NCBI RefSeq assembly: GCF_041261205.1
Contig: NZ_JBGCCH010000049.1
Location: 1-49,366 of the forward strand
Direction: 5' to 3'
Origin: Catenulispora sp. MAP5-51
GTDB lineage: Bacteria > Actinomycetota > Actinomycetes > Streptomycetales > Catenulisporaceae
DNA length: 49,366 nt
Shown: positions 34,696 through 42,391 of the stretch, piece by piece
Position numbering within the stretch: position 1 is the first letter of the stretch
Layout: the number at the start of each line of letters is the position of its first letter
Notes under the pieces: model-generated
The model's input: only the letters and a program-made list of their open reading frames with translations
What the model was told of the DNA's origin: nothing
Databases searched by the model: none
Made by a program: the position numbers and the translations under genes

Positions 34696-34735
34696 ATGAC
34701 TGAGGTCCCTGTCTCGCGACAGGGACCTCAGTCAT
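34696..34735. terminator. Perfect 18-bp hairpin, bidirectional terminator
   Basis: ATGACTGAGGTCCCTGTC and GACAGGGACCTCAGTCAT pair over 18 bp around a TCGC tetraloop. It lies between the converging osmC and kinase genes, 16 bp past the osmC stop and 63 bp past the kinase stop. Confidence 0.85.
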
Positions 34736-34798
34736 CTCAGGAGACGGATCCCGGCGAACCGGAGCCCGTACATCGTCCGGGGCTGGAAGGACCGGGGC

Positions 34799-35740
34799 CT
34801 AGCGCCGGGCCAGCTCGTCCAGCCCCAGCAGCACCGCCCCGTGGATCGGCCGCTCGGTCGCCACGGTGAGCACCGCCCGCGGCGCCCGAGCGGCGAAGCG
34901 CCGCTCGATCCCGGCCGTCAGCAGCGGCTGCCGCGCCCGCAGCACCCCGCCGCCGAGCACCACCTCCACCTCGGAGTCCATCAGCTCCAGCCGGCCCATC
35001 GCGGCGAACGCGAACGCGCACACCTCGTCGGCCAGCCGCTCCACGATCGACAGCGCCACCTCGTCGCCGAGCCCGGCGACCTCGAAGATCAGCGGCGCCA
35101 GCTCTCCGAATCGGTCGTCGGAGATCCGCCCGAAGTGGATCGACTCCACGAGCTCGGCCATCGACGCGCATCCGAAGTACTCGGCCACGGCCTTGCGCAG
35201 CACGGTCGGCGCGCCGCGTCCGTCTTCGGCGCGCACCGCGTACCAGTGCGCGGTCTCGCCGATGCCCGGCCCGCCGCCCCAGTCCCCGGAGACGATGCCT
35301 ATCGCCGGGAAGCGCGCGTGCGTGCCGTCCGGCGCGATGCCGACGCAGTTCATGCCCGCCCCGCAGACCACGGCCACACCCCAGGGCCGCGACGTCCCCG
35401 AGCGCATCAGCGCGAACGAGTCGTTGTCGACGATCGTGCGCTCGGCCCAGCCGCGCGCGGCGAACTCCGCGGTCAGCGCCTCGACCTCGACCGGGAAGTC
35501 CGCCCCGGCGACGTAGGCGGCCAGCAGCTCGGCCAGCGGCTCGTCCGCGGCCAGGCCGAGCTCGGCGCGGATCAGCGCCACGCCCTGCCCGGCCGCCGAG
35601 ACCGCCCCGGCCATGCCGTCCAGGTGCGGCGTGAAACCGCCCACCTGCACGCAGGCCAGGATGGTGCCGTCCGCCGCCGCCAGTGCCACCTCGGTCTTGC
35701 TGTTCCCGCCGTCGATCGCCAGGACGGCCGCCCGGGTCAC
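34799..35740 (-). CDS. BadF/BadG/BcrA-type sugar kinase (N-acetylglucosamine kinase-like)
   Basis: A 313-residue ASKHA-fold kinase. Phosphate-1 loop AVLAIDGGNSKTEVAL, phosphate-2 region AVVCGAGMNCVGIA, then GDWGGGPGIGETAHW and VVLGGGVLRARQPL at the adenosine site. Related enzymes phosphorylate GlcNAc or similar sugars. GTG start overlaps the stop of the GH4 gene (GTGA), so kinase and glycosidase are made together. Last gene of a ROK - GH4 - kinase operon; it converges on osmC over a strong hairpin. Confidence 0.9.
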   Translation of the reverse strand: MTRAAVLAIDGGNSKTEVALAAADGTILACVQVGGFTPHLDGMAGAVSAAGQGVALIRAELGLAADEPLAELLAAYVAGADFPVEVEALTAEFAARGWAERTIVDNDSFALMRSGTSRPWGVAVVCGAGMNCVGIAPDGTHARFPAIGIVSGDWGGGPGIGETAHWYAVRAEDGRGAPTVLRKAVAEYFGCASMAELVESIHFGRISDDRFGELAPLIFEVAGLGDEVALSIVERLADEVCAFAFAAMGRLELMDSEVEVVLGGGVLRARQPLLTAGIERRFAARAPRAVLTVATERPIHGAVLLGLDELARR

Positions 35741-37005
35741 GCCCACGGCAGGAAGTCGCGGTTCTTGGCGACCAGCGAGTCGGCCAGCTTGTCCGCCAGG
35801 TCCGCCTGACCGACCAGCGGGTGCGCGAGCAGCGCCGTGCGGACCCGCTCCACGCCGCCCTTGATCGCGGCCTCCACGGCCAGCTCCTCGTAGGCGGAAA
35901 CGTGTCCGATCAGACCCCGGTACAAGGGCTCGATCGGCGCGCGCAGCGGCGCCGGGCGCACCCCGGAGGCGTCGACGATGGCGGGGACCTCGATCACCGC
36001 GTCGTCGGCCAGGAAGGGGAAGGTGCCGGCGTTGCGGACGTTGACCACCAGCTCTTCGCCGAGGTCGCCGTGCAGGGACGCCAGCAGCTCGACCGCGGCC
36101 TCGGAGTAGAACGCGCCGCCGCGCTTGGTCAGCGCCTCCGGCTTGGTGTCCAGCGTCGGGTCCGCGTACTGCGCGAGCAGTTCGGCCTCCACCGCCGCGA
36201 CCGCCTTGGCCCGGTTCTCGCCCTTGGCGACCAGGTCGATCTGCTCCTTGACCACGATGTCGTGGGCGTAGAAGTAGCGCAGGTAGTAGGACGGGATCGC
36301 GTTCAGCCTGCCGATCAGCTCGGCCGGCAGCTCGATGTCGTGCGCGATCTCCTCCAGCGACTCGCCGAGGTACTTCGGCAGGAAGTCCTCGCCGTCCAGG
36401 TAGAAGCCGCGCTCCCAGGTCAGGTGGTTCAGGCCGACGTGGTCGAGCTTGATCCGCGAGGGCTCCACCCCCAGGTGCGCGGCCGCGCGGCGCTGGAAGC
36501 CGATGGCCACGTTGCACAGCCCGACCGCGCGGTGCCCGGCGTCCAGCAGGGCGCGGGTGACGATGCCGACCGGGTTGGTGAAGTCGATGATCCAGGCCTG
36601 CGGTGCTATTCGCCGGACCCGCTCGGCGATGTCCAGCACCACCGGGACGGTCCGCAGCGCCTTGGCGAAGCCGCCGGCGCCGGTGGTCTCCTGGCCGACG
36701 CAGCAGAACTCCAGCGGGAAGCTCTCGTCCACGTTCCGGATCGCCTGCCCGCCGACCCGCAGCTGGATCAGTACCGCGTCCGCGCCCTCGACACCGGATT
36801 CCAGCTCGGTGTGCGTGGTGACGACACCCGGGTGCCCCTGTTTGGCGAAGATGCGGCGGGCCAGGCCGCCGATCAGCTCCACCCGGTCCGCGGCCGGATC
36901 GATCAGCGCGAGCTCGGTGAGCGGCAGCGTGTCGCGCAGCCGCGCGAAACCGTCCACCAGCTCCGGGGTGTACGTCGACCCGCCGCCCACAACGGCAAGT
37001 TTCAT
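35737..37005 (-). CDS. 6-phospho-beta-glucosidase-like GH4 glycosidase
   Basis: A 422-residue family-4 glycosidase, which uses NAD+ and a divalent metal with a redox-assisted mechanism. It has a Rossmann start MKLAVVGGGSTYTPEL, FTNPVGI (142-148), the metal-ligand Cys164 in LCNVAIG, and HVGLNHLTW with the second ligand His194. Whether it needs a phosphorylated substrate is uncertain, because no PTS genes are in the window; the coupled sugar kinase could supply or use the product. AGGAG precedes the ATG. It is 38 bp downstream of the ROK regulator. Confidence 0.92.
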   Translation of the reverse strand: MKLAVVGGGSTYTPELVDGFARLRDTLPLTELALIDPAADRVELIGGLARRIFAKQGHPGVVTTHTELESGVEGADAVLIQLRVGGQAIRNVDESFPLEFCCVGQETTGAGGFAKALRTVPVVLDIAERVRRIAPQAWIIDFTNPVGIVTRALLDAGHRAVGLCNVAIGFQRRAAAHLGVEPSRIKLDHVGLNHLTWERGFYLDGEDFLPKYLGESLEEIAHDIELPAELIGRLNAIPSYYLRYFYAHDIVVKEQIDLVAKGENRAKAVAAVEAELLAQYADPTLDTKPEALTKRGGAFYSEAAVELLASLHGDLGEELVVNVRNAGTFPFLADDAVIEVPAIVDASGVRPAPLRAPIEPLYRGLIGHVSAYEELAVEAAIKGGVERVRTALLAHPLVGQADLADKLADSLVAKNRDFLPWA

Positions 37006-37043
37006 GTCAGGCTCCTGTCCCGGTCCAATAATCCATACGCGAG

Positions 37044-38225
37044 CTACACCCCGCGGTTGAAGAGGTCTTCGCGCACCGTCCGCAGCGCCGCGTGGATGGC
37101 CCCGGCCAGGACCGGGTTGCCTTCCACGGTGGACACCGCGAGCGTCGGGCGGGGTACCGCCACCGCGTGCAGCTCGTGCGTGATCAGGTCTTTGAGGAGG
37201 TCGCCGCCGGCGCGCAGGGTGCCGCCGGACAGGACGACGAGCGAGGGGTCCAGGACGGCCAGGACCGGGGCCAGCCCGCGCGCGGCGCGCTGGGCCAGGG
37301 TGGTCAGCATCGCCGTGTTGCCGGTCTCCACCGCGCGCCGGACGGCGTCGGAGTGGTCGTCGACGCGGATGCCGTGCTCGCGGGCCAGGTGCAGGACCGC
37401 CGGGCGGCCGGCGATGTTCTGGAAGGTGTTCTTCACCGGTTTGGCTGAGCGCATCAGCGGGTCCTGCGGATCCAGGGCGACCGGCATGTAGCCGATCTCG
37501 CCGGCCCCGCCGGTCGCGCCGCGCACGAACCGGCCGTCCTGCACGATCGCCAGTCCGATGCCGTTGCCCATCCAGAACACCACGAAGTCGTCGGCGCCGC
37601 GGGCCTGGCCCAGGTGCTGCTCGGCGATGGCGGCGAGGTTGACGTCGTTCTCGACTTCGACCCGCACGCCCAGCAGCTCGCGCAGCCGGCCCAGGTTGCC
37701 GCCGTGCCAGCCGGGCAGGTCGCGGGCGAAGCCGAGCTGGCCGGTCTGCGGGTGCGGGGCGCCGGGGACGCCGATGACCACGTGCCGGACCGCCTCCGGG
37801 GCGACCCCGGCGGCCTCGGCGGCGCCGTGCAGGGCATCGCGCACGCGCTCCACGCTCCCGGCCGCGCTGCGGCCGACCACCGGCACCTCGAACTCGCCGG
37901 CCACCTCGCCGGTCAGGTCGGCGACGGCGGCGGTGACCCGGGTGTGGGTGACGTCGACCCCGCCGGCGTGCCCGGCGGCCGGGTTCACGGCGTACAGCTG
38001 GGCGCTGGGTCCGGGGCCGCCGGCCGCGGTGCCGGCCGCGACGATCAGGTCGGCGGTCAGCAGCCGGTCGACCAGCTGGCTGGCGGTGGGCTTGGACAGC
38101 CCGGTCAGCGCGCCGATGCGGGTGCGGGTCAGCGGACCGTGCTCCAGGAGCAGCTCCAGGGCCGACCGGTCGTTGATCGACCGCAGAAGACGGGGGGTAC
38201 CGGGGGTGGTGTCAGGATTGGCCAC
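37044..38225 (-). CDS. ROK-family transcriptional regulator
   Basis: A 393-residue regulator. An N-terminal winged helix (SALELLLEHGPLTRTRIGAL then TGLSKPTASQLVDRLLTADL) is followed by a ROK sugar-kinase-like domain with VEVENDVNLAAIAE and ATGGAGEIGYMPV. The usual CxCGxxGC zinc motif of ROK kinases is not apparent, fitting a pure regulator. First gene of the operon with the GH4 enzyme and kinase. A palindrome at 38269-38285 upstream is its likely self-operator. GTG start with GAGGAG nine bases before it. Confidence 0.93.
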   Translation of the reverse strand: MANPDTTPGTPRLLRSINDRSALELLLEHGPLTRTRIGALTGLSKPTASQLVDRLLTADLIVAAGTAAGGPGPSAQLYAVNPAAGHAGGVDVTHTRVTAAVADLTGEVAGEFEVPVVGRSAAGSVERVRDALHGAAEAAGVAPEAVRHVVIGVPGAPHPQTGQLGFARDLPGWHGGNLGRLRELLGVRVEVENDVNLAAIAEQHLGQARGADDFVVFWMGNGIGLAIVQDGRFVRGATGGAGEIGYMPVALDPQDPLMRSAKPVKNTFQNIAGRPAVLHLAREHGIRVDDHSDAVRRAVETGNTAMLTTLAQRAARGLAPVLAVLDPSLVVLSGGTLRAGGDLLKDLITHELHAVAVPRPTLAVSTVEGNPVLAGAIHAALRTVREDLFNRGV

Positions 38226-38268
38226 GGCGGCATTCTCCTCCCCGCTTCCCGGTGCCGGTGGGCAACTA

Positions 38269-38285
38269 TTAGGAAAGTTTACTAA
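38269..38285. promoter_or_regulatory. ROK-type operator palindrome
   Basis: TTAGGAAAGTTTACTAA: 8-bp arms around one central base, with one mismatch. It lies 44-60 bp upstream of the ROK GTG. A/T-rich palindromes of this TTAGnAA/TTnCTAA kind are typical for actinobacterial ROK regulators. Confidence 0.75.
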
Positions 38286-38319
38286 CGAAAAGGGAGGTTA
38301 GCGGTCCCATCCTCGCTCG

Positions 38320-38736
38320 TCAAGAGTCTTCGCCCCGGGCGGCCTCCCAGCCCGACCACTTCGCGACCGTCACCGTCACCGCCGGGCCCTGCGGCGGGGT
38401 CGTGCGGTACTGCGGGTACTTCCGCTGGAACGCGGCCAGTACCTCCGGCGCCAGGGGACCGACGCGGGCGGTGCCGTCGGCTCGGGCCCACCACAGGGCG
38501 TTCCAGTCGGCGTCGTAGTGCTCCGCCAATAAGGAGACGTGCGGGTTCGCCGCGATGTTCCGCAACCGCTTCAGATCGGTGCTGCGCTTGGGCTTGTGGT
38601 CCACCACCAGGGCCAGGCCCGCACCGGCCTCGGCGAAGACTACCGGTACCAGATGAGGGACGCCTGAGGCGTCCGCCGTGGCCAGGATCGCGTGCGGCTG
38701 CGCCAGGAAGGCGGCTCTGGCTTGCTCGGGGGTCAT
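38320..38736 (-). CDS. PPOX-class F420-dependent oxidoreductase
   Basis: A 138-residue split-barrel flavin/F420 protein: HAILATADASGVPHLVPVVF, VVDHKPKRSTDLKRLRNI, ANPHVSLLAEHYDADWNALW. This is the TIGR03668-type F420-binding subfamily. The substrate is unknown. TACCCT (38744-38749, minus strand) lies 7 nt before the ATG, while GGAGG also overlaps that gap, so either a leaderless or a normal start is possible at the same codon. Confidence 0.9.
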   Translation of the reverse strand: MTPEQARAAFLAQPHAILATADASGVPHLVPVVFAEAGAGLALVVDHKPKRSTDLKRLRNIAANPHVSLLAEHYDADWNALWWARADGTARVGPLAPEVLAAFQRKYPQYRTTPPQGPAVTVTVAKWSGWEAARGEDS

Positions 38737-38776
38737 GCCTCCGAGGGTAGGCAGGGCTGCCGCTCCCGGAGCGGAG

Positions 38777-39415
38777 CTAGAGCGCCGAGATCGACGCCGG
38801 TGCGCGTTCGCTGCGGCTCAGCGCGCGCAGGACGCCGGTCGCGCCGTGCCGGCGCAAGGCGATGCGGGACAGCAGGTCCACCACCGTCTCCACGGCGCGG
38901 GCCGGGGACTCCGGTGTCGGCAGGCCGACGCTGTACGCGAGGTCGTCGGAGTGGACGATCAGCTCCAGCATCCGGCTGGTGACGAAGTCGTCGAGGGTGA
39001 TCGACCACGGACCCCAGGTGGGGCGGCGCACCAGGCGGTCCGGCGCGGCCGGCAGGACGGTGCCCAACTCCTCGACGCACGCGGCGACTCGAGCGGCCAG
39101 CGCGGCCGGCCCGTCGGCCGCCTCCTGCTCGCCGCCGGACCGGATGGCCTGGTTGAACGGCGTGTCGAGGTCCGAGCCGATCCAGCTGACCCGTTCGTAG
39201 TACTCGTGGATCGAGATGGCGGGCTCGGCGGGCAGCGGCTCGGCCAGCACCGCGGGGATGAAGAAGACCTGCCCGGCCAGGTGGCCCGCCAGCCCCTGGA
39301 CACTGAGCTTCGCCAAGGCCGAGGGCTGGTCCCAGCCCTCTGCGACCTCTGGCGCGGCCAACAGCTTCGCCGCTGTGTCCGCCACGCTCAGGTAGAGATC
39401 CCTCGCCTGTGTCAC
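38777..39415 (-). CDS. Maleylpyruvate isomerase-like mycothiol-dependent enzyme (DinB-like)
   Basis: A 212-residue MDMPI/DinB-type protein. The four-helix N-terminal part has LSVQGLAGHLAGQVFFIPAV (first metal His) and the later MLELIVHSDDLAYSVGL (His and Asp). Family members use mycothiol, the actinobacterial thiol, for isomerisation or conjugation; this member's substrate is unknown. GTG start at 39415. The upstream region contains four copies of an 8-bp repeat starting 28 bp before the start codon. Confidence 0.85.
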   Translation of the reverse strand: MTQARDLYLSVADTAAKLLAAPEVAEGWDQPSALAKLSVQGLAGHLAGQVFFIPAVLAEPLPAEPAISIHEYYERVSWIGSDLDTPFNQAIRSGGEQEAADGPAALAARVAACVEELGTVLPAAPDRLVRRPTWGPWSITLDDFVTSRMLELIVHSDDLAYSVGLPTPESPARAVETVVDLLSRIALRRHGATGVLRALSRSERAPASISAL

Positions 39416-39442
39416 CGTGCTGTCCCCAATCGCCGCCGCCGG

Positions 39443-39474
39443 GTGTCTGTGTGTCTGTGTGTCTGTGTGTCTGT
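39443..39474. repeat. 8-bp microsatellite (GTGTCTGT)x4
   Basis: Four exact tandem copies with no interruption, 28-59 bp upstream of the GTG of the mycothiol-dependent enzyme gene, in the position of its promoter. Confidence 0.9.
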
Positions 39475-39508
39475 GCGGTGAACCTCGCGGCGACGGAGAT
39501 GCATTCCC

Positions 39509-39558
39509 GTTCAGGGCAGATCAGGGCGGTTCAGAGCAGTTCGGAGCAGTTCAGAGCA
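39509..39558. repeat. 10-bp tandem repeat running into the response-regulator stop codon
   Basis: Five imperfect units of GTTCAGAGCA (39509, 39519, 39529, 39539, 39549). The last contains the TGA stop (minus strand) of the response regulator. On the minus strand the consensus is TGCTCTGAAC, with TGA in four of the five units; the fourth unit has CGA. Confidence 0.8.
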
Positions 39559-40186
39559 GCCCCTGGGCCATCGCCTTCGTCACCGCGGCGGTGCGGTCGT
39601 CCACGCCGAGCTTGCCGAACACCCGGACCAGGTGGGTTTTCACGGTGGCCTCGCTGATGAACAGCTCGCGGCCGATCTCGGCGTTCGCCAGGCCGCGGGC
39701 GACCAGGGCCAGGACCTCGCGTTCGCGCGGGGTCAGCGGCTGCGCGGCGGGCGTGCGCATGTGGTTGACCAGTTTGGCGGCCACCGCCGGGGCCAGGACC
39801 GTCTCGCCGCGGGCGGCCAGCCGCACCGCCTCGGCCAGGTCCGCGCGCGGGGTGTCCTTCAGCAGGTAGCCGGTCGCCCCGGCCTCGACCGCCCGGACGA
39901 TGTCGGCGTCGGTGTCGTAGGTGGTCAGGATCAGCACCTTGACGGCCGGGGCCGCGGCGGCCAGCCGGGCGGTGGCCTCGACGCCGTCCACCCCGGCCAT
40001 GCGCAGGTCCATCAGCACCACGTCCGGCGCCAGCTCCAGGGCCAGCCGCACGGCCTCGGCCCCGTCGGCGGCCTCGGCCACCACGTCCAGGTCCGGTTCG
40101 GCGGCCAGCATGCCGGTCAGGCCGGCGCGGACCACCGGGTGGTCGTCCACGATCAGGACCCGGAGATTCCCGTCCCGCTCACTCAT
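39551..40186 (-). CDS. NarL/LuxR-type response regulator
   Basis: A 211-residue regulator. Receiver domain with D14/D15 (VDDHPVVR), phospho-acceptor D60 (VVLMDLRM) and K110 (YLLKDTP). The LuxR helix-turn-helix lies at about 148-210 (LTPREREVLALVARGLANAE, then SEATVKTHLVRVFGKLGV). It overlaps the kinase gene by 8 bp and is the last gene of the ABC exporter operon, so it most likely controls the exporter and responds to the same signal. Confidence 0.96.
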   Translation of the reverse strand: MSERDGNLRVLIVDDHPVVRAGLTGMLAAEPDLDVVAEAADGAEAVRLALELAPDVVLMDLRMAGVDGVEATARLAAAAPAVKVLILTTYDTDADIVRAVEAGATGYLLKDTPRADLAEAVRLAARGETVLAPAVAAKLVNHMRTPAAQPLTPREREVLALVARGLANAEIGRELFISEATVKTHLVRVFGKLGVDDRTAAVTKAMAQGLL

Positions 40187-41513
40187 AGGGCACCTCCGCC
40201 TCGACGCGCGTCCCGGCTCCGGGCGCGCTGGTGATCGTCAGCTCGCCGCCGACCTGCTCGACACGCTCGCGCATGGAGCGCATCCCGAAGCCGCCGCACG
40301 GCGCCTCCGGCATCCCGACGCCGTCGTCCTCGACGGCCAGCGTCAGCCGGTCGGCGCCGTAGGTCAGCCACACCGTGGCCGACGCCGCCCGCGCGTGCTT
40401 GCGGACGTTGGCCAGCGCCTCCTGCGCCACCCGCAGCGTCACGACCTGCACGGTGGCGGTCAGCGTCCGCGGGGTCCCGCCGATGTCGACGGCGGTGGCC
40501 ATTCCCAGTTCCTCGCCGATCCGGGCCGCCGCACGCCGCAGCGCGGCGTCCAGCGGGAGCCCGGCGGTCGGGTCGCCGCCGATGAGGGCCCTGGCCTCGG
40601 CCAGGTTCTCCCGCGCGGTGCGGGCCGCCAGGTCCAGGCGCTCCCGGGTGGTGCCTGGGTCGGTGTCCAGCGTCGCCTCGGCGGCCTGGATCAGCATCAG
40701 CAGGCTGGTGAAGCCCTGCGCCAGGGTGTCGTGGATCTCCCGGGCCAGCCGCTCGCGCTCCTCGCGCACCCCGGCCTCGTGGTGGGCCCGTTCCAGCTCC
40801 GCCCGGGTGGCCTCCAGCTCCCGGATCAGCGCGCCGCGGCGGTCGTGGTCGTTCAGCATCTCGCCGAAGAAGACCCCGATGAACAGGTTGAAGAACAGCG
40901 CGCCCCCGGCCGTCAGCCCCCAGGCGACCACGCTGCCGCCGCTCAGGCCGTCCTGCAGGGCGATCGGCAGGGTCAGCACCGCCGAGGCCCCGGCCAGGGC
41001 CAGGAGGCCCCGCATCCGGAAGCCGGTCAGCGGCGAGAACTGCGACAGGACGACGCTGGCCATGAAGACCAGACTGGGGTCCCCCCACACGACGGCGAAG
41101 CACAGCGAGCACACGATCGCCAGGTGGTAGTACACGGCGCGCGGGCTGCCGCGGTCGAGCAGCCAGCGGTGCTGGAGCAGCAGGTAGGACGCCGACATCC
41201 CGGCCAGCGCGAAGTACAGCCAGACCGGCTTGTGCTCGATGGCGACCAGCAGGACCCCGATGGCCAGGCCGAAGTGCCATCCGATGGCCCACCACCGCGC
41301 GATGCGCTTCCAGGACGCGAAGGAGTCGCGGGCGTCCTGGGCGATGGTGTCGCTGACGACGGGCGCGCCGACAGTTGCGCCGGCGGCCGGGCCGCCGGAC
41401 TCCGGGACATCGGATGCGGAGCTGTCGGCTGCCGGGCTCCCGGACGCCGGGACAGCTGACGCAGGGCCGCCGGCCGGGCCTGCGGACCCGGCCGGCGCGT
41501 CGGGCTCGATCAC
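40179..41513 (-). CDS. Sensor histidine kinase (HPK7/NarX-DesK-like)
   Basis: A 444-residue kinase. About 50 disordered Pro/Ala/Ser residues are followed by about 6 membrane helices (AIGVLLVAIEHKPVWLYFAL to GGALFFNLFIGVFFGEML). A coiled-coil dimerisation part (IRELEATRAELERAHHEAGV) follows, with the phospho-acceptor in EREIHDTLAQGFTSL-type sequence (LAREIHDTLAQGFTSLLM) and an HATPase_c domain with LANVRKHARAA and VEDDGVGM. No extracellular sensor domain is seen, so it probably senses the membrane or the exporter. GTG at 41513 overlaps the permease stop (GTGA). Confidence 0.94.
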   Translation of the reverse strand: MIEPDAPAGSAGPAGGPASAVPASGSPAADSSASDVPESGGPAAGATVGAPVVSDTIAQDARDSFASWKRIARWWAIGWHFGLAIGVLLVAIEHKPVWLYFALAGMSASYLLLQHRWLLDRGSPRAVYYHLAIVCSLCFAVVWGDPSLVFMASVVLSQFSPLTGFRMRGLLALAGASAVLTLPIALQDGLSGGSVVAWGLTAGGALFFNLFIGVFFGEMLNDHDRRGALIRELEATRAELERAHHEAGVREERERLAREIHDTLAQGFTSLLMLIQAAEATLDTDPGTTRERLDLAARTARENLAEARALIGGDPTAGLPLDAALRRAAARIGEELGMATAVDIGGTPRTLTATVQVVTLRVAQEALANVRKHARAASATVWLTYGADRLTLAVEDDGVGMPEAPCGGFGMRSMRERVEQVGGELTITSAPGAGTRVEAEVPYE

Positions 41514-42391
41514 CCGTCGTCCCTTCCCCGCCACGTGAACGTCTTCAGGCACAGGAGCAAGCCGATCACACACCAGGCCGACAGCACCAGGGCAAGCCGT
41601 CCGTGTTCCCAGGACCCGGCCGGTTCGGCGTACTTGAACGAGTCCGGCAGGAACACCGAGCGCATCCCCTGGCACAGCCACTTGATGGGGAACGCCGCCC
41701 CGACCTCCTGGACCGCCTTGGGCAGCTGCGAGAACAAGATGAACACCCCCGAGATGAACTGCAACACCATGATCGGCAGCCAGACGATCGCGCCGCCGTT
41801 CTCCGAGCGGATGAGCCCGCTCATCCCGATCCCGAGCAGGCTGCAGGCGGTACAGCCGAGGAGCAGCACCCAGGCGAAGGTGAACCAGCGCTCCGGCGAC
41901 GTCGGCAGACTCAGCCCCATCACCGTCACCCCGACCAGCAGCATCACCGCGACCTGGGCGAGCGTCGCGGCCAGCACCGAGGCCACCTTGCCCAGGAAGT
42001 ACGACGCGGCCGGCATCGGCGTGGTCCGCAGCCGCTTGAGCGCCTTCGTGTGGCGTTCACCGGCCACCTGGTACGCCAGGTTCTGCAGCGCGCCGTTGAT
42101 GACGCACATGCCGATCATCCCGGTCGCGTAGACCTGCTGGTACGTCGCGTCCGTCCCCTCGATCCGCCCCCGGAAGATCGACCCGAACAGCAGCAGCATC
42201 ACCACCGGCACCGCGAAGGTGTAGATCAGCAGCCCGGTGTTGCGGGTCAGCTGCACCACCTCCACGACCATCCGCACCCGGCCGATCCGCCACACCTCGC
42301 GCAGCGTGGCGCGCTGTCGTTCCCAGGCCTCAGCCGTCCCCTCCGCGGCCCCCGCCGTCTCGACTGTCTGCCCTGTCGCCATCGCGCTCAT
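41510..42391 (-). CDS. ABC-2 type exporter permease
   Basis: A 293-residue membrane subunit with six helices and the ABC-2 layout: first helix TGLLIYTFAVPVVMLLLFG, conserved YQVAGERHTKALKRLRTTPM after helix 2, and a C-terminal helix before RGRDDG. The partner ATPase is directly upstream (4-nt ATGA overlap) and a two-component system directly downstream. This is typical of exporters that remove membrane-active antibiotics, lipids or peptides. Confidence 0.94.
   Translation of the reverse strand: MSAMATGQTVETAGAAEGTAEAWERQRATLREVWRIGRVRMVVEVVQLTRNTGLLIYTFAVPVVMLLLFGSIFRGRIEGTDATYQQVYATGMIGMCVINGALQNLAYQVAGERHTKALKRLRTTPMPAASYFLGKVASVLAATLAQVAVMLLVGVTVMGLSLPTSPERWFTFAWVLLLGCTACSLLGIGMSGLIRSENGGAIVWLPIMVLQFISGVFILFSQLPKAVQEVGAAFPIKWLCQGMRSVFLPDSFKYAEPAGSWEHGRLALVLSAWCVIGLLLCLKTFTWRGRDDG

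Noticed and set aside
39409-39869. Plus-strand frames with VCVSVCLCV-like peptide across the microsatellite
   Set aside because: They arise from translating the 8-bp repeat and the opposite strand of the response regulator; no start signals or coding bias.
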